64,000 nucleotides of DNA from Geothrix oryzisoli (GTDB lineage: Bacteria > Acidobacteriota > Holophagae > Holophagales > Holophagaceae): assembly GCF_022808865.1 (NCBI RefSeq), contig NZ_JAKZLB010000002.1:76019-140018 (forward strand). Reading direction: 5' to 3'. A program made the translations under genes and the position numbers. Position 1 is the stretch's first letter; the number at the start of each line of letters is the position of its first letter. Under the pieces are notes generated by a model. The model ran no database searches. It saw only the letters and a program-made list of their open reading frames with translations, and had not been told where the DNA came from. Positions 16,749 to 27,036 of the stretch are shown here, in pieces.

Positions 16749-18278
16749 TCAGCCCCTGGTCCAGCGCAGCACAGGCTTCCGGGCCGCCGTGGTCTCGTCC
16801 ATGCGGCGCAGGGGGGCGAGGGTCGGGGCCTGGTGCAGGGTCTCGGCGTCTGTCTCGGCCTCCTGGGCAATGGCCAGCATGGTGTCGCAGAAGGCGTCCA
16901 GCTCGGCCTTGTCCTCGCTCTCCGTGGGTTCGATCATCAGCGCCCCGGGCACGATCAGGGGGAAGTAGATCGTGGGCGGGTGGTAGCCGTGATCGATGAG
17001 GCGCTTGGCGATGTCCAGGGTGTGGACGTCGTGCTTCGCCTGGAGCGTGTCGCTGAACACCACCTCGTGCAGGCTCGGCGAGTCGATGTGCAGGGCATAG
17101 GCACCCTTCAGCCGGGCGCGGATGTAGTTGGCGTTCACGATGGCACGCAGCGTGGCCTCGCGCAGGCCGTCGGAGCCATGGCTCAGGCAGTAGGTGAGCG
17201 CCCGCACCAGGATCCCGAAGTTGCCGTAGAAGGTGTGCACCTTCCCGATGCTCTGGGGCCGGTTCCAGTCCCAGCGGTAGCTGTGCCTGGACACCTCGCC
17301 CTCGCCCACCTTCACGGTGTCGCGCACCACCACCGGCACGGGCAGGAAGGGCAGCAGCTTCTCGCCGACGCACACGGGGCCGGCGCCGGGGCCGCCACCG
17401 CCGTGGGGCGTGGAGAAGGTCTTGTGCAGGTTCAGGTGCATGACGTCCACGCCGAAATCGCCGGGGCGCGCCACGCCCACCAGGGCGTTCATGTTCGCGC
17501 CGTCCATGTAGACCAGGGCGCCCACGCTGTGCAGCAGGTCGCTGATCTCCTTGAAGCGGTACTCGAAGACGCCCACGGTGTTCGGGTTGGTGATCATGGC
17601 GCCCGCGATCTCCGCGCCCAGTTCGCCCACCAGGGTCTTCAGGCCCTTGCGGACCTTGCCGTTCACGGGGTCGGTGACGTCCTCGAAGCTGATGGTGCCA
17701 TCGGGCCGCGAGGGCAGCTCCACCACTTCGTAGCCCGCCATGGCGGCGGTGGCGGGGTTGGTGCCGTGGCCGCTGTCGGGGATGAGGATCACGCGGCGCT
17801 TGGCGCCCTGGGCCACGTGGTAGGCCCGGATGAGCATGACGCCCGTGAGCTCGCCGGCGGCGCCGGCGCTGGGCTGCAGGGTCACGCCGGGGAGGCCGGT
17901 GATCTCCTTCAGCCATTCCTGCAGCGTGAAGAGCATCTCCAGATTGCCCTGAACGAGGGCCTCAGGGGCCATGGGGTGGCTGTCCGTGAAGCCCGGCAGC
18001 CCGGCGACCTTCTCGTTCAGCCGGGGGTTGTGCTTCATGGTGCAGGAGCCCAGCGGGTAGATGCCGTCGTCCACGCCGTAGTTCCACTTGGAGAGGCGCG
18101 TGAAGTGGCGGATGACCTCCACCTCGCTCAGCTCGGGCAGGGCGTCGAAGCCCTGGCGCTTGAGGTGGGCGGGGCGGGTGTCCCGGGCGGCGGGCACATC
18201 GAGCCTGGGCAGGTCCATGCCCCGCTTGCCGGGGACGGAGCGCTCGAAGGAGAGGGGTTCGCGCTGACGAAGGAACAT
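16749..18278 (-). CDS. gcvPB: Glycine decarboxylase (P-protein) subunit 2
   Basis: The glycine cleavage P-protein uses PLP to decarboxylate glycine and pass the aminomethyl group to lipoyl-GcvH. This 509-aa protein is the C-terminal subunit of the split form. It has the PLP lysine motif NLHKTFSTPHGGGGPGAGP, PLGSCTMKHNPR near the N-terminus, LQPSAGAAGELTGVM, PDSGHGTNPATAAMAG and YMDGANMNALVG. It starts 10 bases after gcvPA on the same strand. gcvT and gcvH are not in the window. Confidence 0.96.
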   Translation of the reverse strand: MFLRQREPLSFERSVPGKRGMDLPRLDVPAARDTRPAHLKRQGFDALPELSEVEVIRHFTRLSKWNYGVDDGIYPLGSCTMKHNPRLNEKVAGLPGFTDSHPMAPEALVQGNLEMLFTLQEWLKEITGLPGVTLQPSAGAAGELTGVMLIRAYHVAQGAKRRVILIPDSGHGTNPATAAMAGYEVVELPSRPDGTISFEDVTDPVNGKVRKGLKTLVGELGAEIAGAMITNPNTVGVFEYRFKEISDLLHSVGALVYMDGANMNALVGVARPGDFGVDVMHLNLHKTFSTPHGGGGPGAGPVCVGEKLLPFLPVPVVVRDTVKVGEGEVSRHSYRWDWNRPQSIGKVHTFYGNFGILVRALTYCLSHGSDGLREATLRAIVNANYIRARLKGAYALHIDSPSLHEVVFSDTLQAKHDVHTLDIAKRLIDHGYHPPTIYFPLIVPGALMIEPTESEDKAELDAFCDTMLAIAQEAETDAETLHQAPTLAPLRRMDETTAARKPVLRWTRG

Positions 18279-18288
18279 GTCGCTCTCC

Positions 18289-19641
18289 TTACACAGTGGC
18301 GGGGACGCGGGCCAGGATCTCGACGAGGCTCTCGATCATCCGGCGGGTGTGGAGTTCCGTGGCGCACCAGAGGATGCAGCCCTGGTATTCGGGGTAGAAG
18401 CGGCCCAGGTCCAGGCCCGGCAGCAGGCTCTCCGCGAGGCAGGCCTCCTGCAGGGCGGCCATGTCGCCCTTGTAGCGCAGCACGAACTCGTTGAAGAAGG
18501 GCTGGTCGAGGACCGGCTCCATGTCCGGCAGGTCCAGCAGGCGCTGGCGCAGGTACTGGGCCTTGGCGGCATTCTGCTCGGCCAGGCCCCTCAGGCCCTC
18601 GGGGCCCGCCAGCTGCAGGAAGAGGTTGGCCCGCAGGGTCACGAGGCCCTGGTTCGAGCAGATGTTGCTGGTGGCCTTGTCGCGGCGGATGTGCTGCTCG
18701 CGGGCAGTGAGCGTCAGCACGTAGCCCGTGCGGCCATCCAGATCCTTCGTCTGACCCACCACGCGACCGGGGATCTCGCGCTTGTGGGCGTCCTTGACCG
18801 CCAGGAAGCCGAGGTAGGGCCCGCCGAAGGTGGGCCGGTTGCCGAAGGACATGGCCTCGCCGCAGGCCATGTCGGCGCCCACCTTGCCGGGCGCCTCCAG
18901 CCACCCGAAGGCGAGGGCCTCCTGGGTGACGCTCACCAGCAGGGCACCGGCCGCATGGACGGGACCGGCCAGGGCGGCGAGGTCCTCCACGGCGCCCAGG
19001 AAGTTGGGGTAGCCCACCAGCACGGCGGCCACGTCTCCGTCGAGCTTGGCCTGGAGGTCAGCCAGGTCGGTCACGCCGTCCTTCAGGCCCACTTCCACCA
19101 GCTTCAGGTCGTCGTGGGGCGCGAAGTTGGTCTCCAGCACCTGGCGATAGAGTGGGTGCAGGCCCTGGCTCACCAGCACGGTGTGGCGCTTCTTGGCCAC
19201 GCGCACGGCCATGAGCGCCGTCTCCACGCAGGCCGTGCCCCCGTCGTAGAGGCTGGCGTTGGTGACATCCAGGCCCGTCAGGTCGCAGATGAGCGTCTGG
19301 TACTCGAAGAGGTGCTGGAGCGTGCCCTGGCTGATCTCGGGCTGGTAGGGCGTGTAGGCCGTGAACCACTCCTGGCGGCTGACCATGGCATCGATGGCCG
19401 CGGGCACGAAGTGGTCGTAGGCGCCGGCGCCGAGGAACTGGGCGCAGAAGCGGGTGTTCTTGTTGGCCAGGTCCAGCATCTGCCAGGCCACTTCCTGCTC
19501 GGAGCCCTGCGCGGGCAGGTCCAGCCCTCCCTTCAGGCGCAGGGCCTCGGGAATGCCCGTGAGGAGATCCTCGGCGCGGGCGACGCCGATCGTGTCCAGG
19601 AGGGCCCGATCTTCGGCAGGGGAGGAAGGCAGGTAGCGCAT
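18289..19641 (-). CDS. gcvPA: Glycine decarboxylase (P-protein) subunit 1
   Basis: This 450-aa protein is the N-terminal half of the two-subunit P-protein. Typical blocks are MRYLPSSPAEDRALLDTIG, FLGAGAYDHFVPAAIDAM, TAYTPYQPEISQGTLQHLFEYQT, NASLYDGGTACVET, NRPTFGGPYLGFLAVK and DKATSNICSNQGL. It works as a heterotetramer with GcvPB. The 5' region (19642-19938) is long enough for a glycine riboswitch, but I do not see the conserved core. Confidence 0.96.
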   Translation of the reverse strand: MRYLPSSPAEDRALLDTIGVARAEDLLTGIPEALRLKGGLDLPAQGSEQEVAWQMLDLANKNTRFCAQFLGAGAYDHFVPAAIDAMVSRQEWFTAYTPYQPEISQGTLQHLFEYQTLICDLTGLDVTNASLYDGGTACVETALMAVRVAKKRHTVLVSQGLHPLYRQVLETNFAPHDDLKLVEVGLKDGVTDLADLQAKLDGDVAAVLVGYPNFLGAVEDLAALAGPVHAAGALLVSVTQEALAFGWLEAPGKVGADMACGEAMSFGNRPTFGGPYLGFLAVKDAHKREIPGRVVGQTKDLDGRTGYVLTLTAREQHIRRDKATSNICSNQGLVTLRANLFLQLAGPEGLRGLAEQNAAKAQYLRQRLLDLPDMEPVLDQPFFNEFVLRYKGDMAALQEACLAESLLPGLDLGRFYPEYQGCILWCATELHTRRMIESLVEILARVPATV

Positions 19642-19938
19642 GGCAGCCTCGGCAAGGAAGCGGATGGAATCGCAGCTCTTCAGCGTATCAGCCTGGAATG
19701 CCGGGGCCTCCTGTGCAGGCGATCACAGACCGCCTCCCCGCAGACCACTCGGGTGCAGGGGCGCGCCGGGAGGGCCGGGTCCGACCGCCGTGCAGGCCCC
19801 GGAGCGTTCAAGTGAGGACCGGCTCTGCCGGGCCGTGCGCGGGGTCCGGGGGTGGGCGCGCAGCGCGGCCTGAACCCTGGCAACGCATGCGCTGCCAGGG
19901 GAACCCCCGGAGAGCTTCGCGCAACCCCCTGGGCAGCC
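19642..19938. other. Intergenic region upstream of gcvPA
   Basis: These 297 bases lie between the gcvPA start and the end of the patatin/Omp85 gene, both on the minus strand. They must hold the gcvPA promoter and leader. Apart from the hairpin at 19875-19900 I see no gene and no recognisable riboswitch. Short direct repeats of GCCTGCAC occur on the minus strand. Confidence 0.5.
19875..19900. terminator. Hairpin downstream of the patatin/Omp85 gene
   Basis: CCCTGGCA (19875-19882) pairs with TGCCAGGG (19893-19900), and the inner CGCATGCG is itself a palindrome. It lies about 40 bases past the stop of the minus-strand patatin gene. There is no T-tract. Confidence 0.4.
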
Positions 19939-22674
19939 TTACCGCCGCTTCCAGAGGTCGAAGGGCTGGGTTCCGATGAGGACGTCGAAGCTGCCAGAGG
20001 CCGGGCTGGTTCCCTGGGGGCGCGCCAGCCGGAGGAAGCCGTACGACAGCTCCAGGTAGAACTTGGAGAGGAGGGTGGTGCGCAGCAGGAGACCCGCCCC
20101 CTGGGCCCGGAGGCCGCCATCGGCATGGAAGAGCGTGTCCGGCTGCTCGGACATCCAGGCCAGGTCGAAGCGGGGCACCACCTCCAGGGTGAGCCCCAGG
20201 CCCCCGTAGATCCTGAAGGGCATGCCGAACCGCGCGGCGCCGAAGTTGGGCGCCAGGTAGCCGGCCGGCCGGGACCCGATGACGAAGGAGGACCCTCCCA
20301 GAACCCACCAGCGGTCGAGGGGCAGATGGCGGCCCTGGCCCCACTCCAGGTCCAGATCGGCTCCCAGGAACTCGTTGAAGGCATGCAGGCCCCGGGCCCG
20401 GAAGGAGGCCTGCTGGAAGCTGCCGCCGGGGAGGAGGCCCGGCTCCACCTCGCCGGCGCCGCCCCGGGCCCGCAGCAGCAGGCCCTCCCGGGGGAGGGTG
20501 TGGCGATCGAAATTGTCCCACTCGGCGGAAAGGAAGACCGCGTCCTGGGCCTGGGTCTGGCGCAGCCCGCCCTCCTTGAACGCCACGTTCCGGCGCGCCA
20601 GATCGAGGCTCACCTTGCCCGTGCCCAGGTTGCTGAAGCGGAGGTAGGTCCGCAGGACCAGGTCCGAGGCGCTGATGCGGGCTTCCGCCCCGCCAAGCGG
20701 GAATTGGGGGGCGGGCCAGGCGAGCGGCGCTTCCAGGCGCTGCTGCCAGTAGTTCCCGCTGAGCTCCAGGCCGGCGCCCGGCGAGAACCCGAACGGCACC
20801 CGCAGGGCCATGGTCGCCTGCTGCTGCAGCCGGTTCCTGGCGGCGCTCAGCTCCAGTTCCGAGCCGTTGAAGCCCAGGTTCAGGGCATGGTAGGTCAGGC
20901 CCAGCTCGCCGCCCAGGGTGCTCTCGTAGCCCAGCGACACGTCCAGCCGGTCCTGCTGCTGGGGCACGGGGATGAAGGTGAGGATGGTGCCGCCCTGGCC
21001 ATCGGGCCGGGTGAGGTAGTGCAGTTCCGCGAGGTGGAAGCGGTGCTCCGCCAGCGCGATGCGCTGCTGGAGGTCCCTCGGCCGGAAGGGGCGCCCCTCC
21101 AGGTGGCCCAGGAGCCGCCGCAGGTGGGCCTCGTCCACCTCGGGCCCCGGCACGGTCCACACTTCCACCCGGGAGACCCGGGGCTCCCGGAGGACGACCC
21201 GCAGGTGGCCGGTGGCCTCCTCGAAGCCAGACCCGCGGGCGTCCACCAGGGGACTGTCCTCCATGAGCAGGCGATAGACCAGCTGGGACATCAGGCTGCC
21301 GAAGACCTGGGGGTTGAAGGCCGTGCCGAGCTTGATGTCATCGGCCAGGACCTGGTTCACGAGGGGCAGCCAGGCAGCAGGGGCCTCCACGTCCATCCCC
21401 GTCATGACCGGATAGGGCCGCATGTGGATGGTCAGCGTCCGGCCGGCGTCCACGGTGGCCCAGGCCTCCCGGGCGAGCCCGTGGACGAGGATCTGCTGGA
21501 GGAGGATCTGGACGTCCACGAGGCGGAAGCTACCCCGCAGGCGGGTCAGGGTGGTGGCCAGCGTGCCTTCCAGGGAGTCCCCCAGGGGCACGGGGCTTTC
21601 GAAGACCACCCGGTCCGCGTCCAGGGTTTCCTGGCCCCCCGTCTTCCCGCGCAGGAAGATGCCCAGCTCCTCCACCCGCGCATCGAAGGCCTCGCGGCCC
21701 TGGAGCACCAGCTTGGGCGCCAGGCTCCCGTACTCTAGGAAGGGGGCGTCGCGGATGTCGGGCCGGATGAGGAAGTCCGCCGCCGCCCGGCTCTCCCACT
21801 GGCGGCGCTCCACGACCAGGTCCAGGCTGCGGGAGGCCACGGAGAAGATGTTCGTGGCCTGGCGGTGCATCAGGGGGTTGCTGATGTCCACGGCGATGAC
21901 CACGTCCGGGTGGAAGGCCTCCTTCGCGGTGAAGACGGGCAGGTTCTCCACCAGGGCGCCGTCCACATACTGCTGCCCGTCGATCACCACGGGCCGGAAG
22001 CCGCCGGGGACCGCCATGGAGGCTCGCACGGCCTCCACCAGGTCCCCCTTCCCGAAGACCCGGCCCTGCCCCGTCTCCAGGTTGGTGGCCAGGACCCGCA
22101 GGGGCCGCTGCAGCTGATCGAAGTCGCCACCCGAGAAATAGGCGCCCCGGGCCAGGAGGACCTGCAGGGTGCGCTGCACCTCCAGGCCGCTCCGCAGACC
22201 CTGGGCCAGGGTGGTCTGCCCGTTCTTCCGCTCGATGGACATGAAGGTGGATTCGCGGTCCTCCTGCTCCCCCAGGGTCTCGCCGGGATTGCGGAGCAGC
22301 GGCTCCAGGAAGGCGCGGGTCAGGTCCAGGCGGCGGAAGAGGTCCTCGATCTCGCGGCCCGAGAACCCGCTGGCGTAGAGGGCCCCCACCAGGGCCCCGG
22401 CGCTGGTGCCGGTGACGCTGTCCAGGGGGAAGCCCACCTCCTCCAGGCGCTGGAGCACGCCGATGTGGGCCAGGCCCCGGGCCCCGCCACCGCTCAGGGC
22501 CAGGCCCACCCGCGGCATGCCCGGGATCACCACCCGGGGCACGAAGCGGAACACCATGTCCGGCGGCTGGACGGTGACGTCGATGCGCCGGGGAAGGGCG
22601 GGCGGCGGGTCCGGCGGGACGGCCTGGGCTGCCAGCAGGGCTGGCAGGGCCAGGACCAGCAGGCCCCGTCTCAT
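19939..22674 (-). CDS. Patatin-like phospholipase fused to Omp85-type barrel (type Vd secretion)
   Basis: This 911-aa protein has a signal peptide ([18 protein letters not shown]). A patatin domain (about 50-330) carries the oxyanion loop [10 protein letters not shown], the nucleophile elbow GTSAG and the DGA motif in [17 protein letters not shown]-like segment follows (SVEV-type stretch near 500-570, [29 protein letters not shown] split across it), and the last 340 residues are Omp85-like beta strands ending in an aromatic/basic C-terminus. This is the architecture of PlpD, a type Vd autotransporter whose barrel exports its own patatin lipase. It overlaps rph by ATGA and ends the rpiB-rph operon. 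Confidence 0.9.
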   Translation of the reverse strand: MRRGLLVLALPALLAAQAVPPDPPPALPRRIDVTVQPPDMVFRFVPRVVIPGMPRVGLALSGGGARGLAHIGVLQRLEEVGFPLDSVTGTSAGALVGALYASGFSGREIEDLFRRLDLTRAFLEPLLRNPGETLGEQEDRESTFMSIERKNGQTTLAQGLRSGLEVQRTLQVLLARGAYFSGGDFDQLQRPLRVLATNLETGQGRVFGKGDLVEAVRASMAVPGGFRPVVIDGQQYVDGALVENLPVFTAKEAFHPDVVIAVDISNPLMHRQATNIFSVASRSLDLVVERRQWESRAAADFLIRPDIRDAPFLEYGSLAPKLVLQGREAFDARVEELGIFLRGKTGGQETLDADRVVFESPVPLGDSLEGTLATTLTRLRGSFRLVDVQILLQQILVHGLAREAWATVDAGRTLTIHMRPYPVMTGMDVEAPAAWLPLVNQVLADDIKLGTAFNPQVFGSLMSQLVYRLLMEDSPLVDARGSGFEEATGHLRVVLREPRVSRVEVWTVPGPEVDEAHLRRLLGHLEGRPFRPRDLQQRIALAEHRFHLAELHYLTRPDGQGGTILTFIPVPQQQDRLDVSLGYESTLGGELGLTYHALNLGFNGSELELSAARNRLQQQATMALRVPFGFSPGAGLELSGNYWQQRLEAPLAWPAPQFPLGGAEARISASDLVLRTYLRFSNLGTGKVSLDLARRNVAFKEGGLRQTQAQDAVFLSAEWDNFDRHTLPREGLLLRARGGAGEVEPGLLPGGSFQQASFRARGLHAFNEFLGADLDLEWGQGRHLPLDRWWVLGGSSFVIGSRPAGYLAPNFGAARFGMPFRIYGGLGLTLEVVPRFDLAWMSEQPDTLFHADGGLRAQGAGLLLRTTLLSKFYLELSYGFLRLARPQGTSPASGSFDVLIGTQPFDLWKRR

Positions 22675-23393
22675 GCGAGGGCCGCCCGCTGTGCCTCCAT
22701 CAGCGCCGCGCAGCCTGCGAGGCCCAGGTCCACCAGCCCATCGGCTTCCGCGCGGCTGAAGGGGCGGCCTTCGCCCGTGCCCTGGAGCTCCACCAGCATC
22801 AGCTCGCCGCCGGCCCCCGTCGCCGCCCGGGCCGCCACCAGGTTGCAGTCCACCGCGGCCAGGTGGTCCTCTTCGTATTCCAGGTCGAGCACCAGGCCCT
22901 GGCGACCCTCGCCAGATTCCACGATGCCCGCGCTGACCGCGGCCACCTGGCGGACCAGCGCCGCCCCCAGGCCCCGGGACCGCAGCGCCAGCGACGCGGC
23001 CACCCAGGCTCCGGTGATGGCGGCACAGCGGGTGCCCCCATCGGCGTTCAGCACGTCGCAGTCCACCGTGAGGGTGCGCTCCCCCAGGGCCGCCAGGTCG
23101 ATGGCCTGGCGCAGGCTGCGGCCGATGAGCCGCTGGATCTCCACCGTGCGGCCCTGCTGCTTCCCTTTCGCGGCCTCGCGGTCAGACCGCGTATGGGTGG
23201 CCGCAGGCAGCATGCCGTACTCGGCCGTGAGCCAGCCCGTACCCCGGCCCTTCATCCAGCCCGGCACCTTCTCCTCCAGGCTGGCCGAGCACAGCACATG
23301 GGTGCGGCCCACCTTCACCAGGCAGCTTCCGGCCGCGTGGAGCTGGACGCCGGTTTCAAATTCCAGGCCTCGGAGTTCGTCGCCGCGGCGCAT
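22671..23393 (-). CDS. rph: Ribonuclease PH
   Basis: RNase PH is a phosphorolytic 3'-5' exonuclease that trims tRNA precursors. With the ATG at 23393 the protein is 240 aa and starts [15 protein letters not shown], matching the family N-terminus. That start also gives an ATGA overlap with rpiB, and AAGGG lies upstream. Family blocks are [58 protein letters not shown] and [17 protein letters not shown] start five codons earlier is possible but less likely. Confidence 0.95.
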   Translation of the reverse strand: MRRGDELRGLEFETGVQLHAAGSCLVKVGRTHVLCSASLEEKVPGWMKGRGTGWLTAEYGMLPAATHTRSDREAAKGKQQGRTVEIQRLIGRSLRQAIDLAALGERTLTVDCDVLNADGGTRCAAITGAWVAASLALRSRGLGAALVRQVAAVSAGIVESGEGRQGLVLDLEYEEDHLAAVDCNLVAARAATGAGGELMLVELQGTGEGRPFSRAEADGLVDLGLAGCAALMEAQRAALA

Positions 23394-23824
23394 CAGCAGC
23401 CCTTCCATTCGATCTTGTCCACGCGCCCCTGGTGCCGCCCTCCTTCAAAAGGTGTTTCCAGGAACAATTTCAGGTAGTATTCCGCCTTGAGCGGATCCGT
23501 CAGCCGCTGGCCGAAAGCGATGGCGTTTGCGTCATTGTGCTGCCGTGCCAGTGCCGCGTGCTCAGGGGAGGTCACCAGCGCGCAGCGGATGCCAGCATGG
23601 CGGTTGGCCGCGATGCTGATGCCGATGCCGGATCCGCAGACCAGCACCAGGCGCTCCCACCGGTCCCGGCCCTCCGCCGCCCGATGCGCGAAATCCGGGT
23701 AGTCCACCGAGGCCGCTCCATCCGTGCCGAAATCCACCACCTCATGTCCCTGACCCAGCGCCCAGGCCTTGAGCCGTTCCTTCAGGTCGAACCCCGCATG
23801 ATCGCTTGCAAACCCGAGTCTCAT
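23393..23824 (-). CDS. rpiB: Ribose-5-phosphate isomerase B
   Basis: RpiB interconverts ribose-5-phosphate and ribulose-5-phosphate in the pentose phosphate pathway. The 143-aa length fits the RpiB/LacAB fold. Motifs are [57 protein letters not shown] (active-site Cys) and [13 protein letters not shown]. It is first in the rpiB-rph-patatin operon. The helicase gene is divergent, 83 bases away. Confidence 0.96.
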   Translation of the reverse strand: MRLGFASDHAGFDLKERLKAWALGQGHEVVDFGTDGAASVDYPDFAHRAAEGRDRWERLVLVCGSGIGISIAANRHAGIRCALVTSPEHAALARQHNDANAIAFGQRLTDPLKAEYYLKLFLETPFEGGRHQGRVDKIEWKGC

Positions 23825-23907
23825 CGTCCCGCTCCCTGGCCCCCAGCCTACATCGGGCGCACGCGCCTCCCGATATCTATCGTCCGCCCCCGGCCGAGCG
23901 ACGCTCC

Positions 23908-26900
23908 ATGCTGAACCTCTTCCTCCAGTACCGTCCCCAGGATCGGGGTTTCCTGCTCTGCATGCCCGAGGCGGTGGAACCGGCGGAGTGGGCCCGGGCG
24001 CTGCGCACCCTGCCGGGCGAGCTGCAGGGCCGCGAACGCCTCACCCCCGCCAAGGCCCAGATCTTCCTGCCCGATGCCTCCCTGGTGGAGATGCACGCCC
24101 TGCCCCTGCGGTGGCAGCGGGCCTACCCCTGGCTCTCCTCCCTGGCCCTGCGGCCGGGGAACGCCGGGCCCACCCTCCGCTACTGGGCCGCAGCCCTGCG
24201 CCTGCTCCAGTCCCTCGTCGTCCGCGGCGCCCTGCTGCCCCAGCTGGACACCCGCGGCAACCCCTGGAAGGCCCGCTGGGGCGTGAGCCTCACCAGCCCC
24301 TCGGACCGCACGGCCCTGCGGCAGCTGGCGGAAGCCATGCCCCCGGCCGCCCTGGCCTTCCCCGAGAACGACACCTGGGCCTTCACCAAGACCGTGGCCC
24401 TCGGCGAACTCGACGCCTTCGACATCGAGGATGACCTGGCCATGCCCCCTTCCGTCGACGCGGTGCTGGGCGCCTTCCTCGAGGATGGGGCCGACTTCAT
24501 CATGCGCTTCGTGGCCGGCGGCCTGCGGGCGGGCGACGACCCCCGCCTGGGCCTCATCCACCGGCTGCGGGGGCACAAGCGCGACCGCCTGCCCTGGGAC
24601 GAGCGCCTCATGGTGGCCCTGTCCCACCAGCTGCCCGAGTTCCCCACCATCGGCATCACCGAGCGCACCCTGGGCGAGCAGCTGGTCCAGTGGAGCGAAG
24701 GGGCGCGCCCCCAGTGGGTGCGCCCCAGCCTGCGTCTCGAGGCCCCGCCCGTGCCCACCCACAGCCAGGAGGTCCAGGAGGCCGACCGGCTGGCGGAAGA
24801 AGGCTGGATCCTCAAGGTGGGCCTGGAGACCGAGGCTGGCGCGGACATCGGCGTGACGAAGCTCTGGGAGCCCAGCACCGAACCCGAGGTCCTCCAGGCC
24901 CGCCAGGTGCTGCTGCGCGGCCTGGCCCGGGCCGTGCCCTTCTTCCCCGCCCTGGAGCGGGCCCTGGCGGGCCAGCGGCCCGAGGATCTGCTGCTCCGGC
25001 CCACGGAGGCCTGGGGGTTCCTGACCCGGGGCGCGGCCCAGCTCAAGGAGGCCGGCTTCCTCGTCCACATCCCCGAGGGCCTGGCCGACTTCGGCGGCGC
25101 CAAGCGCCTCCGCGCCAAGGTGCGCCTGGGCGCCCGCAGCGTCGACGAGACCGCCACGACGGCCCAGGCCGGCCTGGAAGGCAGCGTGAGCGCCGACTGG
25201 TCCCTCATGCTGGGCGATGACGCCCTCAGCGTGGAGGACTTCGCCCAGATGGCGAGCCTGAAGCACCCGCTGGTGGCCTGGAAGGGCAAGTGGGTGGCCC
25301 TGGATCCCGAGACCCTCAAGCAGATCTCCACGGTCCTGCAGGCCAGCCGCGGCGCGGGTTTCGAAAGCATGACCAAGGGCGAGGCCCTGGCCGCCGCCCT
25401 CACGGGCACCGCCCACATCCCCGGCGTGAGCGAGGCCATCGAGGTGGAAACGGCTGGCGATTTCGGCGCCGCGCTCGACGACCTCAAGATCCTCCCGGAC
25501 AAGCCCATCACCCAGCCCGCCAGCTTCCACGGCCAGCTCCGCCCCTACCAGCTGCGGGGTCTGGCCTGGCTGGAGGGCTTGGCCCGCCTGGGCCTGGGCG
25601 GCATCCTGGCCGACGACATGGGCCTGGGCAAGACCATCCAGGTGCTGGCGCTGCTGCTCCACCGCCAGGAGCAGGACCCCAAGCACGGGCCCGCCACGCT
25701 GCTGGTCTGCCCCACCTCCCTGCTGGGCAACTGGGAGCGCGAGCTGGCCAAGTTCGCGCCCAGCCTGCCGGTGTTCGTGCACCACGGCAACAACCGCGAC
25801 CGCCTGCCCACCACCTTCAAGCCCCACACGCTGGTGCTCACCACCTACGGCGTGGTGCGCCGGGAGGAGGACACCTTCGCCACCCACGCCTGGGGCATGG
25901 TGGTGGTGGACGAGGCCCAGGCCATCAAGAACGCCGGCTCCGCCCAGGCCAAGGCCGTGCGGAAGCTCCGGGGGAACTTCCGCCTGGCCCTCACCGGCAC
26001 CCCCATCGAGAACCGCCTCACCGAGCTCTGGGCCATCATGAGCGCCGGGCTGCCCGGCTACCTCGGCAGCGAGTCCCAGTTCAAGGAGCGCTTCGCCACG
26101 CCCATCGAGAAGTACCGGGATCCGGACGCCGCCGCCGAGCTGCGCCAGCGCATCGGCCCCTTCATCCTCCGCCGCCTCAAGAGCGACCGGACCATCATCC
26201 AGGACCTGCCGGACAAGCAGGAGATGAAGGTCTTCACCACGCTGAGCCGCGAGCAGGCCGAGCTCTACCAGTACCGCGTCGAGAAGATGGACGAGGAACT
26301 GGACGCCGCCACGGGCATCGAGCGGCGCGGCCGCATCCTGGCCCTGCTCACGCACCTCAAGCAGATCTGCAACCACCCCAGCCAGTTCCTCAAGGCCCAG
26401 GGGCCCTACCGGGGCCGCAGCGGCAAGCTGGACCGCCTCACGGAGATGCTGGAGGAAGTGGTCGAGGCCGGGGAACGCGCGCTCGTCTTCACCCAGTTCA
26501 AGGAGATGGGCGACCGGCTGCAGGTCCACCTCCAGGACGCCCTCGGCTTCGAGCCGCCCTTCCTCCACGGCGGCACCACGCGGGAGGGCCGCGATGAGCT
26601 CGTGCGCAGCTTCCAGGAGGATCCCGACTCGCCGCCGGTGCTGCTGCTCAGCCTCAAGGCCGGTGGCGTGGGCCTCAACCTCACGGCCGCCACCCACGTC
26701 TTCCACTTCGACCGCTGGTGGAACCCCGCCGTGGAGGACCAGGCCACGGACCGCACCTACCGCATCGGCCAGACCAAGAACGTGCAGGTCCACAAGCTGG
26801 TCACCATCGGCACCCTGGAGGAGAAGATCGACGCCCTGCTGGAATCCAAGCGCGACCTCGCGGACCGGGTGGTCGGCACCGGCGAGGGCTGGCTCACCGA

Positions 26901-27036
26901 ACTGGACGACGACGCCCTCCGCCGCCTGGTGGCGCTGGATCCCGATGCGGAGCTGATGGATCCCGATGAAGGCAACGGCGAGGAGCCCCCTGCGCCGAAA
27001 CCTGCGCGCCGGAAGGCCAAGGAGGTGGCGCCATGA
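23908..27036 (+). CDS. SNF2-family DNA/RNA helicase-like ATPase
   Basis: This 1042-aa protein has an N-terminal region of about 530 residues typical of bacterial SNF2 proteins paired with SWIM partners. The SF2 core follows: Walker A in ADDMGLGKTIQVLALLL, motif II VVDEAQAIKN, motif III LTGTPIENRLTELW, GGTTREGRDELVRSFQ, SLKAGGVGLNLTAATHVFHFDRWWNPAVEDQATDR split across motifs V and VI, and YRIGQTK. SNF2 ATPases translocate on double-stranded DNA to displace proteins such as RNA polymerase; the target here is unknown. The ATG at 23908 is chosen because the preceding 34 codons look non-coding. It overlaps the SWIM gene by ATGA. Confidence 0.92.
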   Translation: MLNLFLQYRPQDRGFLLCMPEAVEPAEWARALRTLPGELQGRERLTPAKAQIFLPDASLVEMHALPLRWQRAYPWLSSLALRPGNAGPTLRYWAAALRLLQSLVVRGALLPQLDTRGNPWKARWGVSLTSPSDRTALRQLAEAMPPAALAFPENDTWAFTKTVALGELDAFDIEDDLAMPPSVDAVLGAFLEDGADFIMRFVAGGLRAGDDPRLGLIHRLRGHKRDRLPWDERLMVALSHQLPEFPTIGITERTLGEQLVQWSEGARPQWVRPSLRLEAPPVPTHSQEVQEADRLAEEGWILKVGLETEAGADIGVTKLWEPSTEPEVLQARQVLLRGLARAVPFFPALERALAGQRPEDLLLRPTEAWGFLTRGAAQLKEAGFLVHIPEGLADFGGAKRLRAKVRLGARSVDETATTAQAGLEGSVSADWSLMLGDDALSVEDFAQMASLKHPLVAWKGKWVALDPETLKQISTVLQASRGAGFESMTKGEALAAALTGTAHIPGVSEAIEVETAGDFGAALDDLKILPDKPITQPASFHGQLRPYQLRGLAWLEGLARLGLGGILADDMGLGKTIQVLALLLHRQEQDPKHGPATLLVCPTSLLGNWERELAKFAPSLPVFVHHGNNRDRLPTTFKPHTLVLTTYGVVRREEDTFATHAWGMVVVDEAQAIKNAGSAQAKAVRKLRGNFRLALTGTPIENRLTELWAIMSAGLPGYLGSESQFKERFATPIEKYRDPDAAAELRQRIGPFILRRLKSDRTIIQDLPDKQEMKVFTTLSREQAELYQYRVEKMDEELDAATGIERRGRILALLTHLKQICNHPSQFLKAQGPYRGRSGKLDRLTEMLEEVVEAGERALVFTQFKEMGDRLQVHLQDALGFEPPFLHGGTTREGRDELVRSFQEDPDSPPVLLLSLKAGGVGLNLTAATHVFHFDRWWNPAVEDQATDRTYRIGQTKNVQVHKLVTIGTLEEKIDALLESKRDLADRVVGTGEGWLTELDDDALRRLVALDPDAELMDPDEGNGEEPPAPKPARRKAKEVAP

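Noticed and set aside
19642..19938. Glycine riboswitch upstream of gcvPA
   Set aside because: The position is right, but on the minus strand I do not see the conserved core of the glycine aptamer, single or tandem.
23848..26793. A 981-codon open frame on the minus strand
   Set aside because: It is antisense to the SNF2 helicase, whose motifs are unmistakable. Its translation is low-complexity Gly/Ala/Leu/Glu.
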